A stretch of 36,836 bases of DNA, taken from an uncultured Flavobacteriaceae bacterium (lineage in GTDB: Bacteria > Bacteroidota > Bacteroidia > Flavobacteriales > Flavobacteriaceae). The DNA is taken from assembly GCA_938011315.1 (NCBI GenBank), contig CALLUG010000032.1, forward strand, positions 1-36,836, in the 5' to 3' direction. The position numbers were made by a program, and so were the translations under genes. The notes below the pieces were generated by a model, which searched no databases, had not been told where the DNA came from, and saw nothing but the letters and a program-made list of their open reading frames with translations. Each line of letters opens with the position of its first letter. Within the stretch, counting starts at the first letter, position 1. Positions 6,853 through 15,956 of the stretch are shown here, piece after piece.

Positions 6853-8388
6853 TTAGCCCAACCATCCCTCACGATCCAAACTTCTATATTGTATTGCTTC
6901 AGAAATATGGCTTTGATTAATGGTTTTGGAAGCTTCTAAATCTGCAATAGTACGAGACACTTTAAGAATCCTGTCGTAAGCCCTTGCAGATAGGTTGAGA
7001 CGCTCCATAGCAGTTTTTAACAATTGTATAGAGGCATCATTAAGTTTACAATATTCTGTAATTTGCTTTGTTGTCATTTGTGCATTATAATGCACGGTAT
7101 TAGAGGCACTAAACCGTGCTGTTTGTAAAGCTCGAGCAGCCGTTACGCGTTTTCTAATCTCGACAGAGCTTTCACCCTTACGTTTATCGGAAAGTTTGTC
7201 AAAAGGTACTGGGGTTACTTCAATATGAATATCGATACGATCTAGTAGGGGTCCGGATATTTTTCCTAAGTAACGTTGCATTTCTGCTGGCGATGAGCTA
7301 ACAGGAGCGTCTGGGTCATTAAAGTAACCTCCTGGACTAGGGTTCATACTAGCAACTAGCATAAACGATGATGGATAGGTAATGGTAAATTTTGCCCTAG
7401 AGATGGTTACCTCCCGATCTTCTAGCGGTTGCCTCATTACTTCGAGAACTTCTCTTTTAAACTCTGGCAACTCGTCTAAAAATAAAACACCGTTATGCGA
7501 TAGCGATATTTCTCCTGGCTGCGGATAACTGCCCCCTCCTACTAAGGCAACATTACTAATGGTATGATGTGGGCTACGAAATGGGCGCTGTGCCATTAAC
7601 CCCGAATCTTTAACGCGTCCAACAACAGAATGTATTTTTGTGGTCTCTAAAGCCTCATGAAGTGTCATTGGAGGCAAGATGCTTGGTAGTCGTTTTGCTA
7701 ACATCGTTTTTCCTGCTCCTGGTGGCCCTATTAAAATAACATTATGCCCTCCTGCTGCTGCAATTTCCATACAGCGTTTTATACTTTCTTGTCCTTTTAC
7801 ATCACTAAAATCAAACTCAGGAAAATTAAGGCTTTTATTAAACTCTTCGCGAGTGTCTATAATTGTTTGTTTTAAGGGTATTGCCTTGTCAAAATAATCA
7901 ATAACCTGAGTGATATTATCAATACCAAAAATTTTTAAATCGCTCACAATCGCAGCTTCTTTTGCATTTTGACTTGGTAAAATAAAACCCTTAAAGCCTT
8001 CCTCTCTAGCCTTTACTGCAATAGGCAATGCTCCTTTTATGGGTTGTAGACTTCCATCTAGCGAAAGCTCTCCCATAATTAAGTAGTTTTCTAAATGCTC
8101 TGTCTGTATTTGCTTGGACGCAGCCAAAATACCAATGGCTAAGGTAAGATCGTAAGCAGATCCTTCTTTGCGCAAATCTGCAGGCGCCATATTGATTGTG
8201 ATTTTTTTTCCTGGTATTTTAAAACCATTATTTTGTAACGCTGCTGCTATACGGTAATTACTCTCTTTTATTGCATTATCTGGAAGTCCCACAAGGTGGT
8301 AACCTATGCCCTTATCAACATTAACTTCTACGGTTATTGTCGATGCTTCTACACCAAAAACGGCACTTGCAAATACTTTTTTAAGCAT
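6853..8388 (-). CDS. comM: YifB/ComM family Mg-chelatase-like AAA+ ATPase
   Basis: A 511-residue AAA+ protein of the YifB/ComM family. ComM is a branch-migration helicase that helps integrate incoming DNA during natural transformation. An N-terminal ribosomal-S5-like/Lon-like domain (about 1-170) is followed by a Mg-chelatase-type AAA+ core with Walker A GPPGAGKT at 221-228 and Walker B VLFLDELPEF. The Mg_chelatase_C domain (about 410-505) contains a LSARAYDRILKVSRT segment. Length and domain order match the family. The family is widespread in bacteria, including ones not known to be competent, so a role in transformation here is not certain. The gene has an upstream gap of 226 bp, and a decayed transposase lies directly downstream of its stop. 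Confidence 0.95.
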   Translation of the reverse strand: MLKKVFASAVFGVEASTITVEVNVDKGIGYHLVGLPDNAIKESNYRIAAALQNNGFKIPGKKITINMAPADLRKEGSAYDLTLAIGILAASKQIQTEHLENYLIMGELSLDGSLQPIKGALPIAVKAREEGFKGFILPSQNAKEAAIVSDLKIFGIDNITQVIDYFDKAIPLKQTIIDTREEFNKSLNFPEFDFSDVKGQESIKRCMEIAAAGGHNVILIGPPGAGKTMLAKRLPSILPPMTLHEALETTKIHSVVGRVKDSGLMAQRPFRSPHHTISNVALVGGGSYPQPGEISLSHNGVLFLDELPEFKREVLEVMRQPLEDREVTISRAKFTITYPSSFMLVASMNPSPGGYFNDPDAPVSSSPAEMQRYLGKISGPLLDRIDIHIEVTPVPFDKLSDKRKGESSVEIRKRVTAARALQTARFSASNTVHYNAQMTTKQITEYCKLNDASIQLLKTAMERLNLSARAYDRILKVSRTIADLEASKTINQSHISEAIQYRSLDREGWLG

Positions 8389-8521
8389 GCTTTTCTCTTT
8401 TGGTTAAATATAAAAAAAGTAAGTGACTTATTCCTACTTAATGTGTAAGTGATTTAGCGGTCTGTTTTCTAACAAAAATTAAATACGCTTTCGAGCTATA
8501 GTCTCGTTTAGGAAGTAATAT

Positions 8522-8580
8522 CAATTATTATTCAAAATAAGCTATATAATTCGTTTCTATTGCGTCTACATATCAATATT
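8522..8580. repeat. Dispersed intergenic repeat, copy 1
   Basis: This 59-bp stretch between comM and folD matches 26581-26636 almost base for base. The longest exact shared block is ATAATTCGTTTCTATTGCGT, and the copies differ at only a few positions plus a one-base gap. The rest of the 226-bp comM-folD gap is AT-rich with no gene that I can see. Confidence 0.75.
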
Positions 8581-8614
8581 AGAATTTTAAAGATATAACT
8601 ATAATTTTTGCTCG

Positions 8615-9493
8615 TTAGTTCGCATGACGATTTCTTGCTAACAATGTGTTTTTTAGCAGCATAGCAATAGTCATGGGGCCAACACCTCCAGGAACTGGGG
8701 TTATATAGCTTGCTTTTTTACTAACGCTGTCAAAATGCACATCGCCTGTAATATAGTAGCCTTTAGGTTTAGTGTTGTCTGCTACTCTTGTAATTCCTAC
8801 ATCTATAATGGTAACATCATTTTTAACCATATCTCCTGTTAGGAATTCTGGAATACCTAATGCAGCAACAATAATATCGGCAGTTTTAGTAAGTGTAGAC
8901 AATTGTTTAGTATGGCTGTGTGCAATGGTTACGGTAGCATTTCCTGATTTACGCTTTTGACTCATTAAAATACTCATTGGCCGTCCCACAATATGGCTAC
9001 GCCCAATAACGAGTACATTTTTTCCTGAAGTTTCTACATCATAACGTTCTAATAACTCCATGATACCATAAGGTGTTGCAGGCAGAAACGTTGGCAAATC
9101 TAATGCCATTCGCCCTACATTTACTGGATGAAACCCATCTACATCTTTCTTAGGATCTATAGCCAGTAGTATGTTTTGCTCATCAATATGTTTCGGTAAG
9201 GGTAGTTGTACAATATACCCATCTATTTTTGGATTTGTATTGAGTTGTAGAATTGTATGTAATAATTCTTTTTCGCTTATTGTTTCTGGCAGTTTTACTA
9301 AGGTCGACTCAAAGCCAACACGCTCACAAGCCTTAACTTTACTTGCAACGTAGGTTAAGCTAGCGCCATCGTTACCAACAATTACAGCGGCTAAGTGTGG
9401 TTTTTTTTCGCCACTAGCAACTAGGCTGCTTACTTGACTTGCTATTTCATCTTTAATAGCATTGCTTGTTTTTTTACCATCTAGTAATACCAT
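8615..9493 (-). CDS. folD: Bifunctional methylenetetrahydrofolate dehydrogenase/cyclohydrolase FolD
   Basis: Interconverts 5,10-methylene-THF, methenyl-THF and 10-formyl-THF in the cytosol, supplying one-carbon units. The 292 residues match the family length. The catalytic Tyr-x3-Lys is YVASK with Tyr48 and Lys52; other signatures are QLPLPKHID, the NAD(P)-site GRSHIVGRP and PVPGGVGPMT near the C-terminus. It begins 39 bp downstream of ffh on the same strand with no terminator between them, so ffh and folD are probably co-transcribed. Confidence 0.97.
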   Translation of the reverse strand: MVLLDGKKTSNAIKDEIASQVSSLVASGEKKPHLAAVIVGNDGASLTYVASKVKACERVGFESTLVKLPETISEKELLHTILQLNTNPKIDGYIVQLPLPKHIDEQNILLAIDPKKDVDGFHPVNVGRMALDLPTFLPATPYGIMELLERYDVETSGKNVLVIGRSHIVGRPMSILMSQKRKSGNATVTIAHSHTKQLSTLTKTADIIVAALGIPEFLTGDMVKNDVTIIDVGITRVADNTKPKGYYITGDVHFDSVSKKASYITPVPGGVGPMTIAMLLKNTLLARNRHAN

Positions 9494-9532
9494 AGCGATT
9501 TTGTTTATTGGGTTATTTTTTTAAGAAAAAAA

Positions 9533-10861
9533 TTATCGCATATTTTTCATAGCCTGCATCATGCGTTTTCCACCGCCTCCTTGCATCATTTTCATCATTT
9601 TGCCCATTTGATCAAACTGCTTTAGTAGTTGGTTAACTTGTTGTACTGATGTTCCTGAGCCTTTACCTATGCGTTTTTTTCTACTTGCGTTAATGGTAGA
9701 GGGCTGTGTTCGTTCTTTGGGAGTCATAGCATAAATCATAGCTTCTATATATTTAAAAGCGTCGTCATCTATATCCATATTTTTCATCATTTTTCCTGCT
9801 CCAGGAATCATTCCAACTAAGTCTTTCATGTTACCCATTTTTTTTACTTGTTGAATTTGCTTTAAAAAGTCGTCAAAACCAAATTGATTTTTTGCTATTT
9901 TCTTTTGAAGTTTTCTAGCTTCTTGCTCATCAAATTGCTCTTGGGCACGCTCTACTAAAGATACAACATCTCCCATTCCTAATATACGATCTGCCATACG
10001 TGAAGGGTAAAACACATCTATGGCTTCCATTTTTTCTCCTGTACCAATAAATTTAATAGGCTTATTAACTACCGATTTAATAGAAATTGCTGCACCACCA
10101 CGGGTGTCTCCATCTAATTTGGTAAGGATAACTCCATCAAAATTTAGAATATCATTAAATGCTTTTGCTGTATTTACGGCATCTTGACCTGTCATAGCAT
10201 CAACCACAAACAAGGTTTCTTGTGGTTGTATTGCTTTGTGAATATTAGATATTTCTGTCATCATTGCTTCATCAACAGCCAAACGACCAGCAGTATCTAT
10301 AATAACCACATTAAACCCGTTAGTTTTTGCGTGGGCTATAGCTGCTTCAGCAATAGCAACAGGGTCATTATTTCCTTTATCACTAAAAACCTCTACGCCT
10401 ATTTGTTCTCCAACGACATGCAGTTGATCTATTGCTGCAGGACGATATACATCACAGGCTACTAATAATGGTTTTTTAGTTTTTTTTGTTTTAAGATAAT
10501 TTGCAAGCTTTCCAGAAAATGTTGTTTTTCCAGATCCTTGTAAACCCGACATTAAAATTACAGAAGGTTTACTCGATAGGTTAATACCTGCGGCATCGCC
10601 CCCCATAAGTGCCACAAGTTCATCCTTAACAAGCTTTACCATTAATTGTCCTGGCTGTAAGGTTGTTAGTACATTTTGTCCAAGAGCTTTTTCTTTTACT
10701 TTATTGGTAAAGTCTTTTGCTATTTTAAAGTTAACATCGGCATCTAGTAAAGCGCGACGTACTTCCTTTAGGGTTTCTGCTACATTTACTTCTGTTATGC
10801 TTCCATGTCCTTTTAATACATGTAATGCTTTGTCTAGTTTATCACTTAAATTATCAAACAT
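9533..10861 (-). CDS. ffh: Signal recognition particle protein Ffh
   Basis: GTPase subunit of the signal recognition particle, which binds SRP RNA and signal sequences and delivers ribosomes to FtsY at the membrane. Domain order is complete in 442 residues: N helical bundle (about 1-85), then the G domain with P-loop GLQGSGKT at 106-113, a DTAGR motif and TKLDGD. The Met-rich M domain (about 325-442) ends with MMKMMQGGGGKRMMQAMKN, the signal-peptide groove tail. A TAnnTTTG promoter box sits 27 bp upstream. folD follows 39 bp downstream. SRP RNA is not recognised in this window. Confidence 0.98.
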   Translation of the reverse strand: MFDNLSDKLDKALHVLKGHGSITEVNVAETLKEVRRALLDADVNFKIAKDFTNKVKEKALGQNVLTTLQPGQLMVKLVKDELVALMGGDAAGINLSSKPSVILMSGLQGSGKTTFSGKLANYLKTKKTKKPLLVACDVYRPAAIDQLHVVGEQIGVEVFSDKGNNDPVAIAEAAIAHAKTNGFNVVIIDTAGRLAVDEAMMTEISNIHKAIQPQETLFVVDAMTGQDAVNTAKAFNDILNFDGVILTKLDGDTRGGAAISIKSVVNKPIKFIGTGEKMEAIDVFYPSRMADRILGMGDVVSLVERAQEQFDEQEARKLQKKIAKNQFGFDDFLKQIQQVKKMGNMKDLVGMIPGAGKMMKNMDIDDDAFKYIEAMIYAMTPKERTQPSTINASRKKRIGKGSGTSVQQVNQLLKQFDQMGKMMKMMQGGGGKRMMQAMKNMR

Positions 10862-10887
10862 AATTATACTCTTATTGGTAAGGCTTA

Positions 10888-10895
10888 CAAAAGTA
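10888..10895 (-). promoter_or_regulatory. Bacteroidota -7 promoter box for ffh
   Basis: Reads TACTTTTG on the minus strand, matching TAnnTTTG, and ends 26 bp before the ffh ATG. Probably drives ffh and folD. Confidence 0.55.
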
Positions 10896-10927
10896 ATAAT
10901 TTCAATGTATTTATGAGATGTCTATAC

Positions 10928-10963
10928 GCTAAAAAGTCATTTTAAAAATGAATTCAATTTAGC
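10928..10963 (-). terminator. Possible weak terminator after the symporter gene
   Basis: On the minus strand an imperfect hairpin is centred on TCATTTTTAAAATGA, flanked by GCTAAA/TTTAGC and followed by a CTTTTT run. It lies about 40 bp past the symporter stop and before the ffh promoter. The stem is AT-only, so the call is tentative. Confidence 0.35.
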
Positions 10964-11000
10964 AAGTAGGTGTAAAGCATTTCAAATGTATCTCATCTTT

Positions 11001-12506
11001 TTACTGCTTATCATCCACTTCTAAAAATGGCTTAGGAGGATATATCTTAGAAAATATCCAACCAAACAACATAGCAATAGCAAAAGATGGTGCTAAAACG
11101 TCTAGCTGTACAAAATATGGCCCCACATGTTCCAATTCTTGAAGTACGAACTTAACAAGTATAACACTTAAAAAACCCGAGAGCATTGCCGCAATAGCGC
11201 CTTTTTCTGAAAACCCCTTCCAAAATAAAGATAATATAATGACAGGACAAAAGGTTGCTGCAATACCAGACCAACCAAAAATAATAACCCAAAACACCTG
11301 CCGCTCTGGAGAAACCAAGGCAATTATAAGTGCTATAATTAGAGCAAAAACAGCCATTGCTATGGTAACTAACCTAGAGGTGGTCATTAATTCTGAATCT
11401 TTTAAATTTGGCTTAAAAATTTTTTGATAAAAATCTCTAGTAACAGCGCTAGAGGCAATGACTAAGAGAGAATCTATAGTGGACATAATTGCCGATAACA
11501 CGATAGCAATATAAATAGCAACAAGTATTAGTGGCAAAAAGTTTTCCGTCATTACACTTAGTACATCTGTAGCTCCTACTCCAAAAACAGTTTCGGGATC
11601 TTGTCCGTTTTTGGTAAATAATACTCGAGCCAAAATACCGATGGTTACTGCTGCTGCATCTGTTAAAAATGTAAATGCAATAGCAACCCACTTTCCTTTA
11701 TCTATCTCTGCTTCGTTTTTAATAGACATAAAGCGAACATAAACTTGTGGTGAGCCTAAAAAACCAAGACCAATCATAGAAAAGCCAAGAATGGTAAACA
11801 CACTCATCCAAACATCTGTATGTCCTCCCCATAAGCTAGTCAATTTGGGGTCAATGGCGTTTAAGCCTTCTGTAATTCCAACGCCATGATCCATAGACAA
11901 CCAAACTACTACAGGCAGTAATATTAATCCAAAAAACATTAATAATCCCTGAAATAAATCGGACCAAACAGCAGCGACAAATCCTCCAAAAAAGATATAA
12001 ATTAGTACAATACAAAAACCTATAATAGCACCTGCATAATAATTTATACCCAATAAGGATTCGAAGGCTATTCCTGTAGCGTCAATTTGTGAGCTTACAT
12101 AAATTACAACAAAAACAGAAAGTACTGACGCAGCAATAATCCTTAAGGTATGTGTGGTAGATCTAAAATGACTTTGCAAATAATCTGGAATGGTAATAGA
12201 TTTATACACATCAGAGCGCCTCTTAAAGCGTTTTGCCATAAAAAACCAAGATATAGCGACTCCCAATAATTCGCCTGCAACAACCCAATATGCGGAGTAT
12301 CCCGCCAATGCCCCCATACCTGTTAAGCCTATGAGCAACCAACCTGACTCGCCTGTTGCTCTTGCCGAAAAAGCAACAGCCCAAAAGCCTAATTTTTTTC
12401 CACCGACATAAAAATCACTCATAGTTTTTATGCGTCTAGAGGCAACAATCCCTATTAAAAACAAGATAGAAATATAAATAATCAGTACCACAATTTTTGT
12501 TACCAT
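11001..12506 (-). CDS. Sodium:solute symporter, PutP-like (SSS family)
   Basis: A 501-residue inner-membrane protein with about 13 hydrophobic segments, matching the sodium/solute symporter family in length and pattern. It is closest to the proline-type PutP subgroup by its opening (SDFYVGGKKLG) and the first-helix block SARATGESGWLLIGLTG at 48-64. In E. coli PutP the equivalent block holds Asp55 and Ser57, and Asp55 is needed for Na+ coupling. Here the Asp position is Gly52 with Glu53 beside it, while the Ser is kept (Ser54). Proline as the substrate is therefore not assured; another amino or organic acid is possible. It stands alone: ffh lies downstream behind its own promoter, and the DUF302 gene diverges upstream. 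Confidence 0.88.
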   Translation of the reverse strand: MVTKIVVLIIYISILFLIGIVASRRIKTMSDFYVGGKKLGFWAVAFSARATGESGWLLIGLTGMGALAGYSAYWVVAGELLGVAISWFFMAKRFKRRSDVYKSITIPDYLQSHFRSTTHTLRIIAASVLSVFVVIYVSSQIDATGIAFESLLGINYYAGAIIGFCIVLIYIFFGGFVAAVWSDLFQGLLMFFGLILLPVVVWLSMDHGVGITEGLNAIDPKLTSLWGGHTDVWMSVFTILGFSMIGLGFLGSPQVYVRFMSIKNEAEIDKGKWVAIAFTFLTDAAAVTIGILARVLFTKNGQDPETVFGVGATDVLSVMTENFLPLILVAIYIAIVLSAIMSTIDSLLVIASSAVTRDFYQKIFKPNLKDSELMTTSRLVTIAMAVFALIIALIIALVSPERQVFWVIIFGWSGIAATFCPVIILSLFWKGFSEKGAIAAMLSGFLSVILVKFVLQELEHVGPYFVQLDVLAPSFAIAMLFGWIFSKIYPPKPFLEVDDKQ

Positions 12507-12632
12507 AATTCTTAAAATTAAATTGACTTTTAATTATTTTTACAATTTATAACATTATTATTGCAATAAGATCATTTTTAATTAATAAGTCACTAAATGT
12601 AGTGTCTATTATTTTAATGCGACAAAATACTT

Positions 12633-13532
12633 ATGAAAAAGACGACTTATATATTATGGTTTTTCACCACTATACTTGCCTGCCAACAACCACATAAAAG
12701 CACTAAAACAACCCCTTACAATATGCTAATTACGACACATCACGACATACCTGTAGAGGCCTTAGCTACCGAGCTAATTTCTAAAATAGAAGCAAAAGGG
12801 TTTAAGATTATTGCAGATATTAATCATGCCGCCGCCGCAAAAAAGGTTGCCATAGCACTACGCCCTACTAGGACTTTAATTTTTGGAAAACCCTTGGGGG
12901 GCACAAAATTAATGCAACAAAATCAAACTATAGGATTGGATTTGCCTTTAAAGATATTAATTTGGGAAGACTCAAGTGGAAAAACTAATTGTAGCTATTT
13001 TAACGCTTCTACTTTAACTTCACGCTATGGGGTTTCTGAACCCAAAACAGTTATTGAAGCTATTAACCAAACTTTAGCTAGTGTTACAGATGCTACCAAT
13101 ACAACTGACTTCTCTAAACAAGTTGTAGCAAATATTACAGATAAGCTAATTTCTAAAAAGAGCCCATACAGTGTCGATAGCACTTTTGCTCGTTTAAAAA
13201 CAATTATTGAAGCCAAAAACTTAAGTATAATGGCAGAAATACCTCACGATATTGCTGCAAGCTCTGTAGGTTTAAAGTTACGTCCAACACGGACTTTAGT
13301 GTTTGGAAATCCAAAAATTGGATCGCTCTTAATGCAGAGTAATCCAGAGATTGGCTTAGACCTCCCTCTAAAACTGCTGGTACACGAAACTGCCCAAGGA
13401 GAGGTTTTTATATCATATTTTAATGCCAGTTTTTTAGCAAATCGATACCGCATTAAAGATAAAGAAGCTGTTGTTAACAAGGTTAATTCTGCTCTTAATG
13501 GCATTAGTAACGCTGCTATTACTACAGAATAA
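12633..13532 (+). CDS. Tandem DUF302-domain lipoprotein
   Basis: A 299-residue protein with a lipoprotein signal (lipobox Ile-Leu-Ala-Cys17) and two copies of the DUF302 fold, at about 30-150 and 168-292. Each copy carries the family signature: LRPTRTLIFGKPLGG...LMQQNQ then GLDLPLKILIWED in the first, and LRPTRTLVFGNPKIGSLLMQ then GLDLPLKLLVHE in the second, each ending in a SYFNAS segment and a YR/RYG motif. DUF302 proteins have no well-established activity; some are proposed to bind small ligands or metals. The lipid anchor places this one in the periplasm. The gene converges on the SDR gene with a 9-bp gap, and no terminator is visible between them. Confidence 0.9.
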   Translation: MKKTTYILWFFTTILACQQPHKSTKTTPYNMLITTHHDIPVEALATELISKIEAKGFKIIADINHAAAAKKVAIALRPTRTLIFGKPLGGTKLMQQNQTIGLDLPLKILIWEDSSGKTNCSYFNASTLTSRYGVSEPKTVIEAINQTLASVTDATNTTDFSKQVVANITDKLISKKSPYSVDSTFARLKTIIEAKNLSIMAEIPHDIAASSVGLKLRPTRTLVFGNPKIGSLLMQSNPEIGLDLPLKLLVHETAQGEVFISYFNASFLANRYRIKDKEAVVNKVNSALNGISNAAITTE

Positions 13533-13541
13533 CTTAGTAAA

Positions 13542-14225
13542 TTAAGGTGTGGAACTAGAAACTTGTAATAATTTTCCATTATAAAACTTTTGCCCTGTTA
13601 GAGAAAAATCTGCTATATAAGTTGCCATCTCTAAAGCGCTAATAGGTGCTTTATACCCAGGAAAAGCCTCTTGTAACATTTCGGTTTGTACAGCACCAAG
13701 TGCTAGAACGTTAAACGATGGTCCTGTATCTTTGTACTCTTCTGCTAGCAATTCTGTAAGTGCAATCACAGCGGCTTTACTAGAACTATAAGCCGATAAT
13801 CCAGCAAACTTCATACTGCCTTGGACACCTCCCATAGAACTAATGGTTACAACGTGCCCTGTTTTTTGCATAAATGGAATTGTAATTCTTGTCGTTTCTG
13901 ACACTCCAAAAACGTTAGTTTTATAGATCGCTTCAAAATCTAAAATCGTCGTTTCAGCAAATGGTTTATGTAACAAGCTCCCTGCATTATTGATTAGTAC
14001 ATCGACTTGAGTCCAGTGGGTTTTTATAAAATCTTGTATGGTGCTATAGACAGTAATATCACATAAATCGCACGACAATGCTGTAACATGACTTAAATTT
14101 AATGCTCGTATAGGGGTTATGTTTCTAGATAAAGCAAGTACATTATGACCCTGCTTCGCAAATAATTTTACGAGTTCGAAACCTATACCTCTACTTGCTC
14201 CTGTAATAATAATATTTTTAGCCAT
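13542..14225 (-). CDS. Short-chain dehydrogenase/reductase (SDR)
   Basis: A 227-residue classical SDR oxidoreductase. It shows the cofactor motif TGASRGIG (8-15), the NNAG motif (79-82), catalytic Ser130 (in TISSMGG), and Tyr146-x3-Lys150. An Arg just after the first beta strand and its loop would fit NADP(H), but the preference is uncertain. The substrate cannot be read from the sequence. The gene lies downstream of pdhC behind a strong hairpin terminator, so it is probably expressed on its own and is not part of the pyruvate dehydrogenase operon. Its 3' end nearly touches that of the tandem-DUF302 gene. Confidence 0.92.
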   Translation of the reverse strand: MAKNIIITGASRGIGFELVKLFAKQGHNVLALSRNITPIRALNLSHVTALSCDLCDITVYSTIQDFIKTHWTQVDVLINNAGSLLHKPFAETTILDFEAIYKTNVFGVSETTRITIPFMQKTGHVVTISSMGGVQGSMKFAGLSAYSSSKAAVIALTELLAEEYKDTGPSFNVLALGAVQTEMLQEAFPGYKAPISALEMATYIADFSLTGQKFYNGKLLQVSSSTP

Positions 14226-14250
14226 TTTAACAACTTATTTTAATGTCAAT

Positions 14251-14289
14251 ATAAAAATCCTGTACCAATTATTATATTTGATACAGGAT
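14251..14289 (-). terminator. Intrinsic terminator after pdhC
   Basis: On the minus strand ATCCTGTATCAA pairs with TTGGTACAGGAT (12 bp with one G-U wobble) around a 9-base loop, followed by TTTTTAT. It lies between pdhC and the SDR gene. On the plus strand the wobble becomes a mismatch, so it is better suited to minus-strand transcripts. Confidence 0.75.
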
Positions 14290-14342
14290 GTAGTGTAATA
14301 CTGAATACTAAATTTTATAGACATAACGCCTAAAGAATCTAC

Positions 14343-15953
14343 TTATACTAGCATTGTAATTGGGTTTTCAATATATCCTTTTAGTGTTTGAAGAAATAGT
14401 GAACCTGTTGCACCATCTACGGTTCTGTGGTCACAAGCTAAGGTTAACTTCATTGTATTTCCTACAACAAGCTTACCTTCTTTAACTACAGGTTTTTGTA
14501 CAATAGCACCTACAGAAAGAATTGCTGAATTAGGCTGATTAATAATAGAGGTGAAACTCTCTATACCAAACATCCCTAAATTAGAAATCGTAAATGTACT
14601 GCCTTCCATTTCTTGAGGTGTCAATTTTCTATTTCTAGAGCGTATAGCATAATCTTTAACGGCTGCACCTATTTGAGGCAAGTTTTGTTCATTAGCAAAA
14701 CGTACTACAGGTACTACCAACCCATCTTCAACAGCAACTGCAACACCTATATGTACATGGTTATTTAATTGCATTTTATCGTCATACCAACGGGAGTTTA
14801 CTTGTGGGTGCTGCTTTAATGCTAGTGCACAAGCTTTTACAATCATGTCGTTATAGGATATTTTTGTATCTGGAATGGAGTTGAATTGTTTTCGAAATGC
14901 TATGGCATTTTCCATATCAAATTCCACATTTAAGTAATAATGAGGTGCTGTAAACTTTGATTCTCCCAGTCGCTTTGCAATAACTTTACGCATTTGCGAA
15001 TGCTTTACCTCATCAAAGTTTTCTTGCCCTGTAGGTACAAACTTAGCAGTAGTCATTCCTGCTGCACTGGTTGTAGCGTTAAGGTTTTCTAAATCTCGTT
15101 TTATAATACGTCCATTCTCTCCAGATCCTTGTATTTGGTTGATGTTAATTCCTTTTTCTTCTGCAATTTTTTTTGCTAATGGCGAAATAAACAATCGTTT
15201 GTTAGTATTAGTTCCTGTAGCATTTGATATTTCCTGCTTGGTATGAGATTTCATTTCGGTATTAGAAACGCTTGCTTCGTTTTTAGAAACAGTTTCTTTT
15301 GTTTGAGCCGAATCATTAAGCTTAAAGTTTTTTGAAATCGTTGACACATCAGTTCCTGCAGGGCCAATAATTGCTAAAAGGGCGTCTACCTTTGCCGATT
15401 CTCCTTCGGAAATTCCTATATAAAGTAAAGTGCCTTCATTAAAGGACTCAAATTCCATCGTTGCTTTATCGGTTTCTATTTCGGCAAGAATATCACCTTC
15501 TTCAACCGTATCGCCTACTTGTTTAAGCCAAGATGCAACTGTCCCTTCTTCCATAGTGTCGCTTAAGCGAGGCATTGTTACAACAATAACACCTTCTGGG
15601 AGTTCTTGGGGAGTAACTGCATTTTTGTTGGTAGTTTCAGTCTTATTTTCTGTAGAATTATTAGCAACTGTTGGCGTTGTTTCTACTGCATTTAGGTGTG
15701 CAGAAATATCTTCTCCTGCCTCACCTATAATAGCAAGTAATGTGTCTACTTTTGCTGTACCCCCTTCTTCTACACCTATATAAAGCAGGGTTCCTTCGTT
15801 AAAGGACTCAAACTCCATCGTTGCCTTATCGGTTTCTATTTCGGCAAGAATATCGCCTTCTTCTATTTTATCGCCCACTTTTTTTAACCATGTAGCAACT
15901 GTACCTTCTTCCATGGTGTCGCTTAAACGAGGCATATTTATGATTTCTGCCAT
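14343..15953 (-). CDS. pdhC: Pyruvate dehydrogenase E2, dihydrolipoamide acetyltransferase (two lipoyl domains)
   Basis: Core E2 subunit of the pyruvate dehydrogenase complex; it moves acetyl groups from lipoate to CoA. The 536 residues hold two N-terminal lipoyl domains with lipoyl-lysines at Lys43 and Lys163 (both in the motif ETDKATMEFES), joined by Thr/Glu-rich linkers. A peripheral-subunit-binding domain (about 253-292: SPLAKKIAEEKGI...GENGRI) precedes the catalytic domain, whose active site is DHRTVDG near the C-terminus (His509, Asp513). The gene starts 3 bp after pdhA, so they form one operon. E1-beta and E3 are not in this window. The final ...ITMLV matches the usual E2 end. Very confident. 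Confidence 0.97.
   Translation of the reverse strand: MAEIINMPRLSDTMEEGTVATWLKKVGDKIEEGDILAEIETDKATMEFESFNEGTLLYIGVEEGGTAKVDTLLAIIGEAGEDISAHLNAVETTPTVANNSTENKTETTNKNAVTPQELPEGVIVVTMPRLSDTMEEGTVASWLKQVGDTVEEGDILAEIETDKATMEFESFNEGTLLYIGISEGESAKVDALLAIIGPAGTDVSTISKNFKLNDSAQTKETVSKNEASVSNTEMKSHTKQEISNATGTNTNKRLFISPLAKKIAEEKGININQIQGSGENGRIIKRDLENLNATTSAAGMTTAKFVPTGQENFDEVKHSQMRKVIAKRLGESKFTAPHYYLNVEFDMENAIAFRKQFNSIPDTKISYNDMIVKACALALKQHPQVNSRWYDDKMQLNNHVHIGVAVAVEDGLVVPVVRFANEQNLPQIGAAVKDYAIRSRNRKLTPQEMEGSTFTISNLGMFGIESFTSIINQPNSAILSVGAIVQKPVVKEGKLVVGNTMKLTLACDHRTVDGATGSLFLQTLKGYIENPITMLV
15416..15936 (-). repeat. Internal DNA duplication encoding the two lipoyl domains of pdhC
   Basis: Bases 15416-15576 and 15776-15936, offset by exactly 360 bp, are nearly identical at DNA level, including long exact runs around the lipoyl-lysine codons. 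Synonymous sites are largely shared too, which points to recent duplication or gene conversion and not only to protein-level constraint. Confidence 0.8.
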
Positions 15954-15956
15954 ATT

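Noticed and set aside
14273-14280. TATATTTG on the plus strand
   Set aside because: It matches a -7 box, but the only plus-strand sequence downstream is the antisense of pdhC, and the bases lie in the loop and stem of the pdhC terminator.
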